NCBI GenBank assembly: GCA_024643595.1
Contig: JAHEMS010000115.1
Location: forward strand, 1 to 9,087
Origin: Bacteroidota bacterium
Lineage (GTDB): Bacteria; Bacteroidota; Bacteroidia; Cytophagales; Cyclobacteriaceae
Direction of reading: 5' to 3'
Length of the DNA: 9,087 nucleotides
In this document: positions 6,213-9,087 of the stretch, piece by piece
Position numbering within the stretch: position 1 is the first letter of the stretch
Layout of the letters: each line of letters begins with the position of its first letter
The notes under the pieces: generated by a model
Seen by the model: only the letters and a program-made list of their open reading frames with translations
The model's database searches: none
What the model was told of the DNA's origin: nothing
Program-made: the position numbers and the translations under genes

Positions 6213-7167
6213 GAATTCCTAAGAAGATAAGTGTCATCACACCAAGGGTCCTTATATTTTTCCAATTGAAAGGCCGGACTCGTAATGCCTGAAATATGTA
6301 TCCAAAAGCATCTCGAAACATTTTTCTACTCAAAAAAGACCACATGATTTCTCGATAGATTAGTGAAGGATCATCAACATAAGGTTTGTTTTTTTCTACA
6401 ACAAAATTAATGATAGCTGGTATATCATTTCGGTCTAATGAATCCGAACCAAACACTTCACGTTCCTTTATAAAAAGTTGAATCAATAAATGGCCATTTA
6501 ATTTAAACGGATTGTACAACATATTCTTTCGGGACGTAGATTCAGGATATTGCCGATAATAATAAAGAGCCTCTTTAAGATTGGCGGATTTATGTTTTTC
6601 AATAAGGCGTGATGTAAGATCATAGTCCTCATATCCCAACGTATTAAAGAAATCACGATAGCCATTCAATTCATTCCAGGAGGATCTTCGCACCATAATC
6701 GTAGAGCCAGTAAAAACATTTTGCGTCTTTATTCTTTTGGCAATTTGTTCGTGATCAGTCGGTTTTGAATCGACATAATCAAGAATAACTCCTTTCTCAT
6801 TTGTATAAAAAACATGCGTCCCTACAAGATGTAAGGCAGGGTCTTCCACAAAAGCTAAAAGCTGATTTTCGAGTTTCTCAGGATGATAAAAATCATCAGC
6901 ATCAAGCAATGCAATAAATTCACCTTCTGCATGAGGAGCAAGTTTATTTCGTGTTCTTAGGTAATGAAGATTTTTTTTATTGTGAAATTTTCGTATGCGT
7001 GGATCCGAAAATTGTTGAATAACATCTCGGGTAGCGTCTGTTGAACAATCATCAGCAATGAGAAGCTCCCAGTGGGTGTATGTCTGCATTAAAACACTTT
7101 CGATGGCTTGTTGGATATACTTCTCAGCATTGTAAGAAGTCATTAAAATTGAAACTAAAGGTTTCAT
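6202..7167 (-). CDS. Family 2 glycosyltransferase (GT-A fold)
   Basis: This 321-residue protein carries 'VSILMTSYNAEKYIQQAIES' at 5-24, the nucleotide-binding 'ADDCSTD' at 38-44, the metal-binding 'LLDADDFYHPEKLE' at 87-100 and the catalytic-base region 'LGYEDYDLTSRL' at 177-188. 'GSTIMVRRS' at 154-162 is the usual acceptor-side strand. The last 20 or so residues ('TLGVMTLIFLGILKD') are hydrophobic and could be a membrane-associating tail. It would transfer one sugar to the lipid-linked repeat unit. Its ATG overlaps the stop of the epimerase gene by 4 bp (ATGA), so the two form a coupled pair and the epimerase may supply its donor, for example a galactose-configured sugar. Its 3' end overlaps the plus-strand GT4 by 11 bp, tail to tail. 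The family is certain; the sugar is unknown. Confidence 0.93.
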   Translation of the reverse strand: MKPLVSILMTSYNAEKYIQQAIESVLMQTYTHWELLIADDCSTDATRDVIQQFSDPRIRKFHNKKNLHYLRTRNKLAPHAEGEFIALLDADDFYHPEKLENQLLAFVEDPALHLVGTHVFYTNEKGVILDYVDSKPTDHEQIAKRIKTQNVFTGSTIMVRRSSWNELNGYRDFFNTLGYEDYDLTSRLIEKHKSANLKEALYYYRQYPESTSRKNMLYNPFKLNGHLLIQLFIKEREVFGSDSLDRNDIPAIINFVVEKNKPYVDDPSLIYREIMWSFLSRKMFRDAFGYIFQALRVRPFNWKNIRTLGVMTLIFLGILKD

Positions 7168-8099
7168 TGGTCATTCTGATGATTCCAAATACGTTCTAAT
7201 CCCTCATCAAGGGTGGTTCCCGGTTTGTAACCGATGTGTTTAAAAAGCTTAGCAGAACTACCAAACCTCCGCTCCACTTCATAGTCATATCGTTTTGATG
7301 GTGCGTTAACGAAATCTATTGTAGACGAGGATTTAGTAACCCTAACAATTTTTTCTGCCAGCGATTTAATAGTCTCTTCATTTTCATTGGAGATATTAAA
7401 AATCTCAAAATCCTTAACGTTTTCCGCAAGCAAACAAGTTGCTTTCACGGCATCATCTACCCAAGTGAAATCACGTGTTTGATTTCCTTCTCCAAAAACT
7501 GTAAGCGGCTTATTATTGATTGCTTGCTCAAAAAATCTTGGGATAACCATTCGGTTATCTTGACGCAGCCCGAATACATTAAAAAAACGTAACGCAATAG
7601 CATCAATTCCTTTTTCTTCGTAAAGGGCAGCTAAATAAATTTCATTAAATCGTTTCGCCATTGCATAGCTAGTAGTAGGATCAATGGTAATTTCTTCCGT
7701 TACACTTTTTTCAAGGGCATTATGTCCATACACACCGCTGGTGGAGGCATAAATAATTTTAGGGACACTATTTTTAATTGCTGCGTGCGCTACCTGCTGC
7801 ATTCCAACGGTTTCATTTTCCATTGTTTCAATTGGATTATCAGCAACGATATCAACACCTAAAATGGCAGCAAAATGAAACACATAATCCACACCTTTAA
7901 ACAAGGGATCAATTGCATTGGGATCACGAACATCTACCTGATGGAAATCAACTTCCTTTAAAATTTCTTTGGGAATTTTATTGCCGCGTAATAGGGTATC
8001 GATTACAATTACCTTATTTCCATCCTGTACAAGTTTCTCAACTAAATGACTACCGATAAAGCCCGCACCACCTGTTACTACAATTCGTTTGTTTTTCAT
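7164..8099 (-). CDS. NAD-dependent NDP-sugar epimerase (extended SDR, GalE-like)
   Basis: This 311-residue extended short-chain dehydrogenase/reductase has the Rossmann motif 'TGGAGFIGSH' at 9-18 and an acidic residue ending strand 2 (Asp34 in 'VIDTLLRGN') that favours NAD. 'VFHFAA' spans 73-78 and 'STSGVYG' 119-125. The active-site Tyr145 and Lys149 lie in 'SYAMAKR'. 'RFFNVFGLRQ' (171-180) and 'FGEGNQTRDFTWVDD' (202-216) are substrate-binding motifs of NDP-hexose enzymes. The Thr-Asp-Glu triad of 4,6-dehydratases is absent, which favours a 4-epimerase of the UDP-glucose or UDP-GlcNAc kind. Other epimerases of this fold, such as 3,5- or uronate-type, cannot be excluded. It is cytosolic. It is the first gene of a coupled pair with the downstream GT2 and has a candidate promoter box about 75 bp upstream. 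Confidence 0.88.
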   Translation of the reverse strand: MKNKRIVVTGGAGFIGSHLVEKLVQDGNKVIVIDTLLRGNKIPKEILKEVDFHQVDVRDPNAIDPLFKGVDYVFHFAAILGVDIVADNPIETMENETVGMQQVAHAAIKNSVPKIIYASTSGVYGHNALEKSVTEEITIDPTTSYAMAKRFNEIYLAALYEEKGIDAIALRFFNVFGLRQDNRMVIPRFFEQAINNKPLTVFGEGNQTRDFTWVDDAVKATCLLAENVKDFEIFNISNENEETIKSLAEKIVRVTKSSSTIDFVNAPSKRYDYEVERRFGSSAKLFKHIGYKPGTTLDEGLERIWNHQNDQ

Positions 8100-8174
8100 T
8101 TAATACGCATCAAGTTTGTAAAATTTTTCCACCACTATAAATGTGATTTAAAAAGCATCTGCCAAAATACCCCA

Positions 8175-8182
8175 CAAATGTA
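8175..8182 (-). promoter_or_regulatory. Candidate Bacteroidota -7 element for the epimerase-GT2 pair
   Basis: The 119 bp gap at 8100-8218 holds no gene. On the minus strand it contains TACATTTG, an exact match to the Bacteroidota -7 consensus TAnnTTTG, 75 bp ahead of the epimerase ATG. A TTTC at 8208-8205 lies 22 bp upstream and matches three of the four -33 bases (TTTG). I see no convincing terminator hairpin for the upstream GT2 in this gap. It probably allows separate transcription of the epimerase pair, although read-through from the upstream gene is also possible. Confidence 0.4.
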
Positions 8183-8218
8183 ATGACTCTTAGAAAGGGA
8201 AAGAGAAATATATCAGAT

Positions 8219-9087
8219 TTATCCAATTTTTAATGTGTGCAAAATAAGGGGTGGGTAAAAAAACGCTGCCCGAACATAGAATTTCAAAAATTGTAAGGGA
8301 TGTTTCTTTCGAACGGTAAATGCAAGGGTAGACAACTTGATGGCAACATCTCGTTTAATTAATTGCCTTTCAGTTTCGGATGGTGAATATTTATTAACAA
8401 ACGTATTGAATAGCTCCATGAGGAATTCAAAAATTAGTTTTCTTTCGTTTAAATTAGAAAGCGTTGAATACTTCAAAAACGAAACACAATCATCACTAAA
8501 TGCATTTAGTTGAAGAGATCCAATCGCGGATTTTGACATTTGAAAATGGCTCTCCCGTTGAAGATTACTGAATCTATCTGAAACACTTTCGCCATGTTTT
8601 CGGTACAATAGAAGGGCTTCTGGAATATTGTCCATTCGGGTGATCTGCCTAGCTCGCAGAAAGAATTCATAATCCTCAACATGCCAAGCTTCCGGATTAT
8701 ACCCTCCAAGTTGATCAAAAATTTCCTTTCGTATTACCGTTGCCGGGTGGCAGAACCCAGAGGTATAAAGCATTTTCCAGCATATAAAATGATGTGATCG
8801 AGGAAAAAGAATTTCAGCCTCCTCGATTTTTCCATTTTGATCAATCTCCTTTACAAAGGATCCGATTATTCCAATATCAGGGTTTTTCTTTAAATAGTTA
8901 ATTTGCCTTTCTAATCGGGTTGGGAATGCTATATCATCGCAATCCATTCGAACCAAAAACTTACTCTTCGTACACCCAAAATACTTGTTTAGTGTACTCG
9001 TCAATCCTTTATTAGTCGGGATATAGTATTTGATCCTACTGTCGCGTGGGGTGTATTGATTGATAATGTCTTCCGAGCTATCAGTGG
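8219..9087 (-). CDS. Family 2 glycosyltransferase, 5' end cut by right window edge
   Basis: The open frame continues to the window edge, giving 288 visible residues. The first visible residues are 'TDSSEDIINQY', the tail of the GT2 nucleotide-binding motif DDxSTDxS, so about 40 N-terminal residues lie outside the window. A TTG at 9004 is only an internal Leu codon, since the conserved motif lies upstream of it. 'NKGLTSTLN' is the usual GT2 loop. The metal-binding 'MDCDDIAFPTRLERQ' and the catalytic-base region 'WHVEDYEFFLRAR' follow. The end of the protein is basic and aromatic ('YVRAAFFYPPLILHTLKIG'), possibly membrane-associating. It would add a sugar to the lipid-linked unit. It is on the same strand as the epimerase pair, 119 bp upstream of it. 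The family is certain; specificity is unknown. Confidence 0.92.
   Translation of the reverse strand, partial: TDSSEDIINQYTPRDSRIKYYIPTNKGLTSTLNKYFGCTKSKFLVRMDCDDIAFPTRLERQINYLKKNPDIGIIGSFVKEIDQNGKIEEAEILFPRSHHFICWKMLYTSGFCHPATVIRKEIFDQLGGYNPEAWHVEDYEFFLRARQITRMDNIPEALLLYRKHGESVSDRFSNLQRESHFQMSKSAIGSLQLNAFSDDCVSFLKYSTLSNLNERKLIFEFLMELFNTFVNKYSPSETERQLIKRDVAIKLSTLAFTVRKKHPLQFLKFYVRAAFFYPPLILHTLKIG

Noticed and set aside
9002..9004. TTG as the start of the right-hand GT2.
   Set aside because: The frame continues upstream to the edge and encodes the GT2 'STDSS' motif tail, so the gene is truncated by the window and this codon is an internal Leu.
1..9087. CRISPR arrays, insertion sequences, long direct repeats or phage genes.
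   Set aside because: Reading both strands showed no regularly spaced repeats, transposase motifs or terminal inverted repeats.

Overview
This window is part of a cell-surface polysaccharide (O-antigen or capsule type) biosynthesis locus. It holds five glycosyltransferases, one NDP-sugar epimerase and a three-gene cassette for acetamidino modification of an N-acetyl sugar, with the start of an Lrp/AsnC-type regulator at the left edge. The DNA is AT-rich. Start codons mostly lack a Shine-Dalgarno sequence, and two intergenic gaps hold an exact TAnnTTTG octamer, the -7 element of Bacteroidota. I therefore infer a member of the Bacteroidota, with moderate confidence and no finer placement.

Layout, left to right. 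Positions 1-187 (minus) encode the N-terminal helix-turn-helix of an Lrp/AsnC regulator that runs off the left edge. Positions 265-2388 (minus) hold two glycosyltransferases, a GT2 followed directly by a GT4-like enzyme; the GT4-like gene starts with GTG on the base after the GT2 stop codon. Positions 2389-2448 form a 60 bp divergent gap. Positions 2449-6212 (plus) are a tight four-gene unit: HisH-like glutaminase, HisF-like barrel, WbpG/WbuX-type N-acetyl sugar amidotransferase and a GT4 glycosyltransferase. Positions 6202-8099 (minus) hold an NAD-dependent sugar epimerase and a GT2 with a 4 bp overlap; the GT2 also overlaps the plus-strand GT4 tail to tail by 11 bp. Positions 8100-8218 are a 119 bp gap with a candidate promoter. 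Positions 8219-9087 (minus) are a GT2 cut by the right edge.

How it works together. The HisH-like subunit should release ammonia from glutamine and the HisF-like barrel should pass it on. The PP-loop amidotransferase would use it to convert an acetamido group on a nucleotide sugar to an acetamidino group, as in the WbpG/HisH2/HisF2 system of Pseudomonas aeruginosa and WbuX/Y/Z of Escherichia coli. The translationally overlapping GT4 is the best candidate for transferring the modified sugar. The other transferases and the epimerase would build the rest of the repeat unit. Genes making the precursor sugar, the priming transferase, the flippase and the polymerase are not in the window.

The most informative detail is in the HisF-like protein. 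It keeps the ammonia gate residues (R5, E46, K99, E168) and D130 but has Leu in place of the cyclase catalytic Asp11. That argues against a histidine-pathway role. I found no wholly undescribed system here: the cassette type is known, and its precise sugar and its setting are what remain open.
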